Shown here one piece after another: positions 11,589 to 23,576 of a stretch of 64,000 bases of DNA (position 1 is its first letter; each line of letters opens with the position of its first letter). The DNA is from Pyxicephalus adspersus (taxonomy: Eukaryota > Chordata > Amphibia > Anura > Pyxicephalidae). The notes under the pieces were generated by a model that saw nothing but the letters and a program-made list of their open reading frames with translations, ran no database searches and had not been told where the DNA came from. Where the stretch lies: assembly GCF_032062135.1 (NCBI RefSeq), contig NC_092859.1, positions 111,909,092 to 111,973,091 on the forward strand, given 5' to 3'. The translations under genes and the position numbers were made by a program.

Positions 11589-13188
11589 TAAGACAGCAAT
11601 AAAGATAAGATAGGAGTTTGGTTTTTCCTCACCCTCTACAAAACAATTTTAAACTATATATTCACTTTAAAAATACAAACCTTTGGATAATGGTTCTGCA
11701 TATTTTCTGAGAGATAATGGAATAATAATAAACAACAATTTTTAGAAAATTTGAAGGTTTTTAATTCTTGTATTTATTCTATGTGAAAAGAGATTTTGTC
11801 ATTTACAGGTCATCTAAAACAAGTTAAATTTATGTCCCATCAATGTAATATACAGCCTATATGCCACCTATAAATGCAAGTTCATACTCATACTTACTAT
11901 ACTGTATATTCCATTTTGTGTACTTTTCCTCTTTTCAAATATTTATTTCCCAGGAATTCCGTTAGCAACATAGCATTGTTAGTAAACCCTCTACATTTTT
12001 CTTTCTAGAGGTCTCCAAAAATTCGGAGACAGTTTCTGATTTTTTAAAGTCAGAATTTATACAGGGCTAAGCAAGTCCTCCCAAACTATCACACTCAATC
12101 TGTATTTATCTTGCTGCACAGGCACCAAATCTTAAATTATAAGTGGCAGGTGGAAGCATCATATACTGAAGCACCATGGCACTGGACAAATTTAACCAGA
12201 TGCAACTTATAGTGTCCTCTGTGCAGCGAACCTAACAATTTGGCACAATATCAAGTTTGAGGCACAGAAGAATATACACTACAGATTTGCTTAAATATAT
12301 CAGCAGCCTTAAACAATTTTAGATTCATTAAAATTCTTTTTCTAGAATCTAGCTCACCACATTGAATCAAAACTTAATTAAACACATGTTGGGCTAAAAC
12401 TAGTAGGACATCCGTATGTGATGTTATTTTTATTATCACAATTAGGCAAATTAGGCTTTTAAAGTAAACTCAAAATAATTTTTTGACAATTTATGTTGCA
12501 TTATTGATACAATCTATTGCAGAGCTTTGGGCATACTTTTCACAACTACCAATACAGGTCTGCTATCCAGAAAGCAGCATGGGTCATACCATTTTCTTTT
12601 TTTCTTAGTTTTATATCTTTACCTTACATTAAAGCAATAAACAGAAACAAACATGGGGATAATCAAGACCTAAAATATGAAAACTATATACAATTTCCAT
12701 ATGCTAGTTTTAAATAAAACTTTCTGTTTCTTCTAAACTTTTTTTGTATTTTTATAGCCTATTTAATTTTTTTTTTATGTCCATGCAACTTCTAGGGTGC
12801 CAGTTGTCTCAACGGCATCCAAAAGTTGTGTAAACGAAACACTTAGGTCTTACTCTTATTCTCTGCTCATCACATGGATGGCACAACCCAAGAAATATCT
12901 TTATAAAAGTATTGTACTAATGGACAGGCAGGAGACTAAAAGTTAACCCCCTTTTTTGCCTGTTGCATTCAGGAATAAAGGAACAGGTAACACCCACAGA
13001 TTTACCAGCTCGCTGTGAGATTGTATATCTATTGGCCAATATGAAGACTATATTAAAACATTGGATAACTAGAGACACCCCTATGTCTCTAGATATGCTC
13101 AACGTGGTCCGAAATAAGGAGCAGAAAACTTAACACATCCTTGCTACTTGGAACAAGTTTCTATTGACTGAACTCACTAGGGCCCAAT
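11589..13188. other. AT-rich non-coding DNA
   Basis: No gene or complete element. It contains one imperfect hairpin at 12786-12828. The last 300 bases upstream of the solo LTR are slightly less AT-rich but unassigned. Confidence 0.5.
12786..12828. repeat. Imperfect hairpin
   Basis: Arms 'caacttctagggtgccagttg' and 'caacggcatccaaaagttg' face each other over about three bases. It may be the tip of a foldback transposon; no family identified. Confidence 0.5.
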
Positions 13189-13193
13189 TAGTA

Positions 13194-13820
13194 TGTTATG
13201 AACGAAGGTGTGGACCCACTGTGCCGCTGGCCAGGTAAACTCTAGAGGGGCGTAACTAAGCAGCCACCCGGTCTTCACTAGAGCCTCTGATGGTGAGGAT
13301 AGGCTTGGGCTGCGGGGTAGCTACCAGGTGCCACTCCAGAACAATCCCCAGGCCAGTGGCAGCTGACCACAGGAGTCAAGACCAGGGTGCAGACAAGCAG
13401 AGTCCAAAAACGTAGTCCGAGATCAGGGTCAGGCAGCAAACAAGCAAGGTCCAAAAGCGTAGTCTGAGGTCAGGGTCAGGCAGCAAACAAGCAAGGTCCA
13501 AAAACGTAGCAAGGTCCGGTACACAGGAAAGCAGTCAGATAAATCACTAAACACAGGGTAATGCTGGTAAGCCAGAGATTGCTCAGGCAACTTCCTGCAA
13601 TAGGAGGTGCCTTTAAATCCCTGCAGGACATCAGCCATAGGCTGTGGAAAACAGAGGGCGTGTGTGTGTTACCTCAGAGACACACCCAGGGCAGCTCACA
13701 AACAGAGCAAGTCTCAGCATGGAGGATACACTGATATGGTAGTGTTACCTGAGAGATAGAACCCGGCGCCCATGCCTGCGATTAGGAGCAGCGGCGCCGG
13801 CACGACCTGCAGTGCTAACA
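13194..13820. mobile_element. Solo LTR (627 bp) with a perfect 5-bp target duplication
   Basis: The block begins TGTTATG and ends GCTAACA, giving the TGTTA...TAACA terminal inversion expected of an LTR. It is flanked by TAGTA at 13189-13193 and TAGTA at 13821-13825. It is distinctly richer in G+C than its surroundings. A 5-bp duplication fits Gypsy-type or endogenous retroviral integration. No gag/pol sequence lies nearby, so it is a solo LTR left by recombination. Orientation is unknown because no poly(A) signal or primer-binding site could be assigned. An internal 47-bp minisatellite lies at 13393-13509. The class (Gypsy versus ERV) is unresolved. Confidence 0.75.
13393..13509. repeat. 47-bp minisatellite inside the solo LTR, about 2.5 copies
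   Basis: Two full units (13393-13439 and 13440-13486) and a 23-bp partial unit (13487-13509), each beginning with 'acaagca' and containing 'tccaaaa-cgtag' and 'cagggtcaggcagcaa'. Only a few substitutions separate the units. Confidence 0.9.
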
Positions 13821-13825
13821 TAGTA

Positions 13826-15142
13826 GAGGTAATGCAACTGTTCAAACACATGGTGCAGTATGATACAGAACAATTGAAGGGCGCGTTAGGAGAATTAGAT
13901 GTCATATACCTAAAACCTTATTATTTTTAAATGAGTTGGGATCTTTTAGTTCGGGCTACTGCAATCTTGAGTATTTCTGTAGGTCCTACTATGTAATAGG
14001 ATAGTGGACTGATTAGTCCAAAACAGTAAAAGTGATGAGTAACTGTTTTCTTTGCTCTCTATGAGCTAGGGTGTAATTTATAATCTGTAATCTCAGTACT
14101 TTTCAATGTATAGTTTATATTGGGAATTGAGTAGCAATGTTGAGTTTTGTTACAAACTATGCCTTTTTTCTTTTTGGTAGATGCTATTACAGCTCTGTGA
14201 CCTATTAGGTTGACATTAGCCTTATTTTATGCACCTATGGTGAAATTCAATTTCATGGGTGCACATACACTATATATAACGTGGAAGATAATATATGTAA
14301 TTGCTAATAACATTAATCCTTTTTTTTACATTTAGCATAAAAAATTATGTGTAAATTTGCATTGAAAAGTTGTGTATACTCCTGCTGAATAATGCTCTCT
14401 AGAATGCTCATTTTTGTAAGAGGGACCTATATTCAAATCAGATTGGGCCCTCTAAACTAAAAAAGAAATTACAGAAATATATGCAGTTTAAACAGGTGCT
14501 AAATAAGCTTGAGAATCTAGAATGTAATGATGAAGACTATAATGCAACACATGCAACCTGCAGGAGTTTTATATGGCTGGACAGGTAATGTGTAGACAAG
14601 GTAATGATAGCCTATACATTTCGATACATATGATTCCCAGCAGAACATAGAGGAACTCAATATGATAATGTGCATTTGTACACCAAAGAATCAACAATGA
14701 TAATGTTTTTAAAAATGACATCAAAATAGATATTGGGACAAGAAATAAGTTATGAAAGTAAAAATTCTAAAAATTGAATAGGGGTAACTTTGGGCGTAAT
14801 AGAAATAAAGACAAGAAATATTAGGTATATATGTGAAGTTAAGTATGAATGCCTTTAAAGTAGACAAGATTATTAGGAAAATTGGCTTTTAGACATTTCA
14901 TTAAAATTTTGGGGTAATTTATAATCCTGTAATATATGGCTGCTTCTCAACAGTGTACACCTAAATACGGATTCTGTAAACCGCAATCATAACAAATTTT
15001 TCTTACATTTTTAAGTTCTGCAAAAGTGTTAGCTTTACTGGCCAGAAAAAAAAATGCAAACACAGCTTTGGATTATACCTGTGACCCAACACACAGGTAT
15101 TTCATATTGTCCTATTCCGCTACTGAATTATACAATTCTTTA
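13826..15142. other. AT-rich non-coding DNA
   Basis: No element ends or coding pattern recognised. Confidence 0.5.
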
Positions 15143-15638
15143 TTAATTATACTCTCCCCCTGAAACTATAGGGTATTCTCGAACAATCAAAAACGTCAAA
15201 TCTCCCCAAAATTAATAAAAAATGTACTATTTTATTTACATCAATAACAATTACTAAAACAGTTGTGCAGCACAGTCAGAGTTCACATTTTGGAGGTCTA
15301 GGACAGAAATGTTTTCCATCCAAAACTTTTTCTATTATATACTTACTCATCCCTGAATCGTTATTATGAGAACTGGCAAGTAGAACTTAAAAGTTGGGTC
15401 TGTTGATTGAGCACAATAGTAACTACATTGTTGATTATATTGATATATCCAAAACTTTTGGAAGTGCTGGAATAAACATCACGTGAGATTGTTGCTGAAT
15501 ATTTTAATCTAGCTGTGCTGCACAACTGTATTTGTAATTGTTTTTAAAGATATAAATAAAATAGTACATTTTTTTATTAATATTGCAGTGATTTGAAGTT
15601 TTAGATTGACTTTGGTTTCAGGGGTAATCTATAATTAA
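15143..15638. mobile_element. 496-bp MITE with about 125-bp inverted ends and TTAA target sites
   Basis: TTAA at 15143-15146 opens the element and TTAA at 15635-15638 closes it. The left arm (to about 15272) and the right arm (from about 15508), read on the opposite strand, share 'cccctgaaac', 'attaataaaaaa-tgtacta', 'ttttattta' and 'acagttgtgcagcacag'. The unpaired centre is about 235 bp with no coding sequence. The TTAA target suggests the piggyBac or Kolobok superfamily; no transposase is present to decide. Confidence 0.8.
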
Positions 15639-15995
15639 CCTCCCTGGTGGTCTGATTATATATGTATTTTTAAATGTCAAACGGTACATTTGACATTTAA
15701 AAATTATTATTTTAAATTTCCCGACTGGTCCCACCCCCACCCACACACTCATGCCCCCCAGCCGCACACTCACAATGCTGGGCTGGAATAGCCAAGCGAC
15801 ACAGATGTCGGGCGGGCATTGCCAGGGGACGCAGATGCTGGAGAAGGCCGCAGGCATGTGGGGACCAGGTAAGCTTTCCAGTTTCATTTAAAATTCCACC
15901 CCGAGTGTGGCTTGAGGTTACCGCTTTTGGTGCTGAAAATTAACCCCGAACCACACTCGAAAGAATTATACCTGTAACCCTTCAGACACTTTTGT
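15635..15995. mobile_element. Second TTAA element ('ttaacctccctgg' family) abutting the first
   Basis: It starts at the same TTAA that ends the neighbouring MITE and continues 'cctccctggtggtctgatta', a beginning I recognise from ranoid frog repeats. It contains a tight hairpin at 15669-15705 (15-bp arms, 'tttttaaatgtcaaa'). A second foldback at about 15902-15961 pairs 'cgagtgtggcttgaggtta' with 'ttaaccccgaaccacactcg'. The expected matching right terminus is eroded after about 15980. The open frame at 15618-15887 is a by-product and not a gene. Confidence 0.65.
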
Positions 15996-17610
15996 AGGAT
16001 TTTTTTGTTTGTTATTTTTTATTTTTAAGTCATACAAAACAGTAAGCGTGGTTTTTTTTTTTTCAAGAAACAAAATCACAATCACAACCAGTCTCTAGTT
16101 CAAGCAACTTCCAAATGCCTTGGTATTATGGCTAGTAATGTGAGGTGCTAATGATGCAGTATATAGAATTCCATTTACAGGCTTAAACAAAGAGATCACA
16201 GTAAAATACCAGAACAGTAACTTACTTTTTTTGATTTCATGATGGACCTTACTCCCAATAACTCATGGAAAGTGAGAGGATGCCCTTTGCTGACGGTATT
16301 CCAGCAATATTGGGAATGTCATAGCAAATGCTGTCGGTTGGCTTTTCCTATTCGGTGAATATGAGAGATGATAATGCATGATATAGTCATATCACAAACA
16401 GGCAGCCATTTATATTGGCAACAAAGTAAATTAGGTTTTGTTCTTTTCGCATTTTTCTAGTTATTCACTAGCAATTCAAGTTGCCCAACTAGAATGTAAA
16501 ACATACATTTAGAAACCCCTTAGACTTGTTTTTTTATCAATATATACAAAACATTCCTTTAATAAAAGGTGTCTTTATTTAGCCAATTAACAGATCATAG
16601 CCAACTGTTTGACTATATAATTTTGTTTATAATTTACATATTCACTTTGCTAGTTTACAGCTTATGTAATGATTAACAGCCCTGTGTACTCAGTAGTTCA
16701 GGATCATCTTGTAGGCGTCAGATATTTCTGCTGTTTATTCATACTATTTAATGAGGGCTGTACATCTCTATGTACAAATTAATGCAAATATTATTATACA
16801 TTTAGAATGTTACCAGTTCCCAATATTAAATTATTCTTGCATAGAAATTCAAACATATCCTATCTAGATTGATTCAGATGTCTAAATAATATGAGCCTGC
16901 AATTTTTATTATGAAGAATTGTACTGCTGTAGCTGGAATAACAGTCACATAGAAAAATGAGGAGAAACGACAAGTGCAATGTAACGTACACACATGCAGC
17001 CTATTAATAACGTAAATGCATTCAAATAGAAAATTTTATAACTGATTCACATTCAGCCTAATGAAGATTTTTATGTTTGCGCAAGTTTGCGTTTTTATTA
17101 AATTTACCTAATATATCCTAAAGTATTACATTTTTGCAACATTTTACATTCAAATGACGAGGTTAACACTGACTAAGTAAAGTTTTAACGGTACTCAGAA
17201 GATTTTCTTCTAGGTTTTACTATATTACTTATCTTTAAACAGTCAACAAATCAGGTTTTTGCTAAGAAGAAACATAATCTGAACATGTTGATGAAAGGAT
17301 ATTTAACAATTTTTCTTAATTGCCCTAAAATATTTCACTCAATTACACTTTTAATGTTTAATAGACATTTTGCATGTCATGACAGAAAAACATTTAATAA
17401 ACAATATCATAAAAATGTGCATTGCCTGCCATTTGGCCTAAAAAACATGTATCAATGTATGGCTGCTAACTGACATACTTATTAGCCAGGTTATTGGCTC
17501 ACAAAATATAGAAGCTAAAGAATCAGCATCAAAGCAGAGAAAACAGCATTTTAGGAAGGAGTTTAGCCCTCACATACTACCTATTTATACCATTACAAAG
17601 TCAACCATGG
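15996..17610. other. AT-rich non-coding DNA
   Basis: No repeat or gene recognised. Confidence 0.5.
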
Positions 17611-17690
17611 CAATACGGTGGCTCAGAGGTTAGTACTCTCGCCTTTGCAGCACTAGGTTCCAGGTTCAAACAGGACCCTTTATACTGGCA
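17611..17690 (+). mobile_element. V-SINE tRNA-like head
   Basis: An A-box-like 'tggctcagagg' at about 17619-17629 and a B-box-like 'ggttcaaac' at 17663-17671 are spaced as in a tRNA promoter. The surrounding phrase 'ggttagtactctcgcctttg' is that of vertebrate V-SINE heads. The core phrase preserved at 5.7 kb is missing here. It is not a functional tRNA: there is no acceptor stem. Confidence 0.7.
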
Positions 17691-17734
17691 TTATCTTCTG
17701 TGGTGCTATACCAGGGAAGAAAAACAAAATAATA

Positions 17735-17878
17735 AAAGAAGAAGAGAGAAGAAGTTGTTGCGTCTGGCGCTCCGGCACGCAGGACTCGATGGAAGAAACC
17801 TCTCGACAGATAGACTGATCTGCAGGATTAAAGGTAAGTGTGTTTTTTTTTATTTTGGTTGTTTTTGTTCCACTTTAA
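17735..17878 (+). mobile_element. T2/Kolobok-like MITE, right half
   Basis: From 'aagaagagagaagaag' through 'ggaagaaacctctcgacaga' to 'gttccactttaa' this follows the element at 54562-54890. It ends in TTAA at 17875-17878. It retains 'aaaggtaagtgtg', a perfect splice-donor consensus with GT at 17834-17835. The left half is absent. Confidence 0.75.
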
Positions 17879-17924
17879 GAAGATAACAGGTGATTTGCAA
17901 GGTATTTGATGAAGACTGAAGCTC

Positions 17925-18112
17925 TAGCACTCCAAACGTTGCCAGGGGTTCCTTGAGCTGTGGCTGATTTTCTTCCCAGAAGTTGATGATTGCATGTTTC
18001 CAGGGCCAACACTATTTGACAGAGCCAGCTGCTTAAAACCAAGGATGATTTCAGACGTCTGTAAAGGTAACAGTTTTACCACTAATGTATGGGGCATTCT
18101 ACTCATTTGCAA
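17925..18112 (+). mobile_element. hAT-like MITE fragment
   Basis: Contains 'aggggttccttgagctgtgg' and later 'tatggggcattctactca', phrases that recur in modified form in the hAT MITE at 25955-26264 ('ggggtttccctgag' and 'aaggggatattctac'). Neither terminus is readable, so the assignment rests on that similarity. Confidence 0.45.
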
Positions 18113-20023
18113 CTAATCCTACTGACATTTTTTCCATTGGTTATTTTCCCCGACACTTGAAAATTAGTTTTGGGGATGATTAGGAGTAAAGAGGTTAAGA
18201 GGGGTTGATTTAGGTGGATGAATTTATCTAGAAAAATTGTGTACAAAATGCTGAAACAGTGCAGTATGGTGCACCTCAAAGAGGTACTGCCAATTTGGAA
18301 AACAGTCTTTAATCTGTCATTCACACCTATGAACTAGGTTTATCCCCTTATATAAATTGGTTAACTTCCCAGCATTGACAAATTTTAAAAATATATCAGA
18401 GACAAGAGTTAAGGCATACTGGTTTTTGATGAAGATTTTAACTGGCTTTGTTAATAAATACAGAGCAATATTAAATTAACTTTCTTTTCTACAAATACTT
18501 GCTTCTATGAGAGATGTAAACTAGCCAATAACCTTAAGGTTATCGTCTAACTATTCATGTCATTCTTATGATTTGAAAAAGTGCAAGAGTTAACCAAAAA
18601 AAAAAAATGACAACCCAGTTAAAAATTCAGGGATGATGGTGAGGTCATTGTGGAGGTAACATATTGGCCTTTATTTGTTAATTAAAATTCCTAAATAAAA
18701 AATGACCATCTCAGATAATAATTTCTTTATATGACACTGAATTCTAGTATCCCAATCAATACAAGATGACTGGCTTGGTTTAAAGGTACCTTGTTTTTTA
18801 AAAGAAACAAACAGCCTACTTTCAGCCATATTTTGTCTATACAATCTATTTATGTGACCCATGCCAATATCAAAAGAGATGTGGGGTGTCTCTGAAAATG
18901 AAGAAGTGACAAAAATAACAATCATTAAGGAAACTTTCTGAATCTCAAGTGGCAAAACTTAACCCCCTCCCATTATTCTCTCACTTCCTCATGTTTTTTT
19001 TTTTTTAATACCTGTTTATGTCAAAAAACTTAGTTACCGAAATTGTTAAAGAAGACAGGGAGACCTGTGGGAATATCTCCCCTGTGAAAAAGCTTGCAGT
19101 TTTTCCATAATTTAAAATTAAAATATGGTCATTACAATAGTTTTTTAAGCCACCTGCAAACTTTTCAAGGACATTGCAAATCAACTTAACATATATTGTT
19201 ACCAAACTTGCTAGAGGGTGTCATAAGGACCTGTATAAACACACAAGACATTCCATAAAGATGCATTTTCCTGTCTGTATTTTAACTTGGATTTAAAGTA
19301 AAACAAGAAAAACTACTAAAACCTCTTCGTTGGGCACATATTCTAAAATGTCCTGCTAACACTCCTAGCAATTTTTTGTCACTAAGCTATGTTTGTGTGC
19401 ATGCTATGTTGCAAGCTATGTTGCGATGTGGTTGAAAAGTTGGTGAGTGCCTTAAAAAATGTTTTACAGCCATACTTGTTTTTTGATTTAAGGAAACATT
19501 ACATTTTGTTTAAAGATGTTTCATTTGGGACACGTGTCTATTGCTTCCTCCCCACCCACCAAGCTCTGGTGACATACAATGTCATAAAATGACAATACAA
19601 AATGGAGTTTGTTTTTAAAGTCTGCAAGTTAAATTTGAGAAATGGCAAACATTTTTGCGAAACAAAATTCTCAATTTTGATATCACTAGTGTGTGGGTCA
19701 AGACAGCAGACTGGAGTGGTGAAATAGGTTAATGGAGTCCATCAATCTATAGGATAATTTATGTGCAACTTGAGGAAGTAGAGTACTGCTGCAAATCTCC
19801 AAGGAGTAAATGTCCTGTAAAGATCATAGTGGGAGTATATTGTTTAAGAACATTAAAAATGCCTAATGTTATGTAGAAACCTATGAGCATCTGAAAATAA
19901 CAAGTGCTGACTCCAAGTGCCAACTTTATAAAAGTATCCTGACAGCCAACAACTGTAACAAATATTGGAAATCCCATTACTGTTATGTTATGTACAGGTA
20001 TGGATTGGAGAGAAATCTGCATG
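18113..20023. other. Non-coding DNA
   Basis: No repeat family recognised. Several small minus-strand open frames (18103-18324, 18671-18955, 19005-19205, 19759-20022) lack any known domain and are not supported as genes. Confidence 0.5.
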
Positions 20024-20431
20024 TTAAAGCAGTACTGTCATTCAAATAAAAATGACCACTTACCTTTACCACACACCTGGCTGTCCAGGATTCTCCCTTT
20101 CTTCCAGCATGAAGCACTGCCATATGTTTCCCTCTTCTTGCTTCTTCTGCCTATGTCACCCAATCTCACACTAAGCAGGTCTGGCCTGGAAAACCCTATT
20201 CTGAGCACACTCGAGATGACTTTAGCAGAAGGAGCATCTCAAAGCCTCTTGGTGAAGAAGGCGCACCTATCCCAGGAGGCTCCGCGCTCAAATTCAGTTT
20301 TTACTGCCAGGGCAGTGAAGACAGTGGAAAGGGGGGGGTCCCTTTTTTAAAAAAAAAACATTTAAGGAAAACAAATGAGCTAATTTTTATTTTTGCATAA
20401 AGGATATATTTTGGTGATAGATCCACTTTAA
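20024..20431 (-). mobile_element. T2/Kolobok-like MITE, full length, 408 bp
   Basis: TTAA at 20024-20027 and 20428-20431 bound the element. The ends read 'ttaaagcagtactgtca' and 'gatccactttaa'. Relative to the 54.6-kb copy it lies on the opposite strand: 'acttacctttacc' near the left end is the complement of the donor-like AAG|GTAAGT. The 'cccaatctcac' and 'gatctcg' blocks correspond. The frame at 19985-20350 crosses it and is not a gene. Confidence 0.75.
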
Positions 20432-21999
20432 TGCACCTAAAGGTCACATACAGATATTTACAATCTATTTTTTTTTTTTTTTTTGAAACACCGCCACAAC
20501 AACAGAACATGTGTAAACCATTTGTCTCATAGTTCTGACAAAATCTTTATTTTATAAACATAACATAGCTTCTAAGAAGTTGCTTGTTGTAGGCCAAGGG
20601 ATGCTTGCATCAACATGATCAGATCATAGACTATCTTAGTTTTTATGTATCAAATCCCACAAGAGTATGAATCTAAAATCTTAAACTAAATCTCTTTTTT
20701 TGACAGCCATTTTAAAGAAAATAATCCCACTGTAGTGTATAAAATATCATGTTGTGCATGGAATTAAAATGAAAGCAAAGCAGTAACACTGAAGGGATGA
20801 TGAAAGGTTTGATTTATTGCTGTGGCTATTCTGAGCCGCTTCACAACCTAAATGTACTCCAATGGAAGAAAGAATGAAGAAAGACTTGTCTACAGGGAAT
20901 GACAGTTTATGAAGGCTAAACAATTATAGCTCTGGATTTGTGTGCCGAGTAAATGCACTTCATTCCCCCCACCCCCCTGCAAAAACACACTTAAGAATTA
21001 AAGAAATGAAACAAAGTATTGGTGGCACAAAGGCAAATTATCTTTAAACCTGGCTTGCACACAGTTTCTTTGCAGCCTGTGATTAAACTACAATATCAAC
21101 GTTCTACATAATTGTCTGAGGTGAAGGGTGTATGAAAAGCAATAGCTTTCTTCATAATCTGTGTTTACTTTGGCAGAAAGCTCTCTTGTGTTGTGGATCT
21201 GATTTAAGTGGCATGTTCTCTATTGCAAGATTAATATATAGCTACTATCTGTACACAGCAGGAGGACTTTGGACACAGATATTGACATTTGTAGTAAAAT
21301 GAGGTTCAATGCTCAACTTTATGATTAAAGTATTTTCTGTAATACTGTAACCCATCTTCTATAGGCAGAAGATAAACTGCAGTCTGTTTTTTGTGCTTTC
21401 CTTCAGAAACAGTTCAGCCAAGACTGGATGGAATCTTCCAAATAGATAATTCCCAACACAGATCTGCATCAAACTGACATCCACTCCATCCACAGGAAAC
21501 CTCAGATGACACCCATTCCTTCCATGAAAATCAACAGATTGATCACTCACCTTAGCTTGGGAACAAAATCCAATAGACTTTGATTAAACTATATTACAAA
21601 TCCTTCCTGACCTATCAAGCAACACTAACTTCCTAACAAAATACCTTCCCACTATGTTCGTAGCACATCCAATGGCCTTTCTGTGGACAAATGGCTTGGT
21701 GTACTGCCCACACACTCACACAGACTGTTGAAACTCTCAACCCCCTAATTCCAAATACCATTGGGATACTGAATTCTAATTTTTTGTAATCCTTGCTGGC
21801 AAGCATTCATTTTCTACTATTTACCTGACCATTGTTTTTGGCTTGGCGTACTCCTGAATTTGCCCTGCTGTGCCCCCTAGGAATAGAGTGCGATGAAATC
21901 TTTTAGTTCTGTTTCCTTCAGTTCCTAATATTGCACATTGCTAGTTATTTTATTATGAGTTGGAATACTTGGCTTTTATTTTGCCCTCTGTAACAAACC
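20432..21999. other. Non-coding DNA, possible conserved element at about 20765-21220
   Basis: No transposon ends. The interval 20765-21220 is compositionally balanced and free of recognisable repeats, the kind of sequence that often turns out to be conserved in tetrapods. A C-rich tract interrupts it at about 20966-20978. Confidence 0.35.
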
Positions 22000-23576
22000 A
22001 TATATGGGTATTCATTTTTGGGATCAGTTATATAACAGGCAAAAAAGTTGGATACTTTTACATTGTCTATACTGTAATCTGAGTTTTTTCTGTAATAAGT
22101 GTGATTGTCATTTTTCTTCCTTATTTACCAGGATGTGTTACTTTGTATTAACATCTGAATGTTACATTTTAGTTGGCTTACCCTTTAGGGTTCTTTCCCC
22201 TAATTTGAATACATTAGTGTTATTTCCTCCCCCCAGGAGTTTAGGCATGGCTAGACTGTTTAACTCTGGCTTCGAATTTTTGAAGTGCTGTTTAGCTGTT
22301 GCTGTCTTGATTGATATACTTGGTTATGTTATAGGAAAGTAATAGGTTTATATTACCTCTTCATGCTTTTCCATTAAAACATACCCCGGTTTGCTTGTTG
22401 TTCCTTATCAGTGTTATATTTTTGATTTAGGGATGTGCTTATCTTTAAGGCTCAAGATACTGGCTCTTTCCCTGGTTATTTTATACTTGTTAGGTGTCTC
22501 TTTTATGTTAAATACTTTTCTCCTTGTTACCATTTCCACATAGGAAAGTTGGGGTGTCCCCTAAATCCAAAGCTTTAGCCTCAGAGGATAGTAAACTCTG
22601 TTTCTCTGAGTAGCTTTAGTCGATTCTGCTTACCACTTTTTTGTCTCTTTCTTGTTTGACTCCTCTCACTTCCTCTTTTTACCCTCTTCCTTTCTTCACT
22701 TTTTTTCTTCCTTCCCTATCCCCACACTTGTTCTTATTTTATTGAGTGATGGACTGGAAATATTTGTGCACCTTGGTTAGTTGTTTCATTTGAACTATGT
22801 TGACAATTAAAATTGCATTGCTTTACTGTGTGGGGCTAAAATGCCCCATAAAAAATATTATCTGTTTTGATTGACTTGCATGGACAAAAGAGGACAAGTC
22901 AGCTTCTTCCATGGGATCTACTTCAGCATGTACAAGACTCGAGTATTGAGGACAGACAAATCCCTGTCACCTATGACAATACTGTTGGAAGGGCCTTTTT
23001 GCTAAGGAGCCATAGGGATCAGTCATTCCTTCTTCACCATAGCCTTTCACCTTCAAAGAATTCTGGGGGGGTCTGGTCTCTTATAGTTTGTTAATGCCCT
23101 TCAAATTTGTACATTGTATACACATCTCACAGTTCTGCCAAGTGTACATGTTGCCTAATTTTTTTGAGCTTTGGATACTTTGATGCCTTCTTCTTTTAGT
23201 TCTCCCCCCACCTCTCTCTACTCCTTTTTTTATTATATCTTTCAAAACTATCTTTCAAAATCTCCTTAAGTATATTTGTCACCCTCATAAAGACCCTGGT
23301 ATTCTCTGTATCTTGTCTCCCCACCACCACTGAAATTTAACACTACCAGTATTGGGGTTTTTCCTTAGAGCCCCAACACTATATTCCTATGTGGATTGTT
23401 GTCCCCCTATCCCCAGTTATTTAAACATTTATTTAGCAAATTATTACTTGTTTTATTACGAACACTGTAAGATGTTTTCTGTTGTACCACCCACTGTACA
23501 TTTAAGTTGTTTTCTTGTATCTTTGATGTCACAACATTTCATATTCGTATAAATAAAGAATGTTTATAAAAAAAAA
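22000..23576 (+). mobile_element. Possible polyadenylated retro-insert (LINE 3' end or retrocopy)
   Basis: The segment is unusually rich in pyrimidines on the plus strand (22.6-22.75 and 23.2-23.35 kb). It ends with AATAAA at 23552-23557, then nine A's at 23568-23576, the spacing expected of a reverse-transcribed poly(A) tail. No coding similarity is recognisable, target duplications were not found, and the 5' limit is a guess. A LINE 3' UTR is one explanation, a retrocopied non-coding transcript another, and coincidence a third. Confidence 0.3.

Noticed and set aside
15618..15887. 89-residue minus-strand frame
   Set aside because: It spans the junction of two MITEs and is a by-product of their GC-rich sequence.
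17611..17690. Functional tRNA gene
   Set aside because: A- and B-box-like sequences are present but there is no acceptor stem or plausible cloverleaf; the phrase matches a V-SINE head.
18103..20022. Chain of small minus-strand open frames as exons of a gene
   Set aside because: No shared frame, domain or convincing splice-site arrangement; all are within the length expected by chance in AT-rich DNA.
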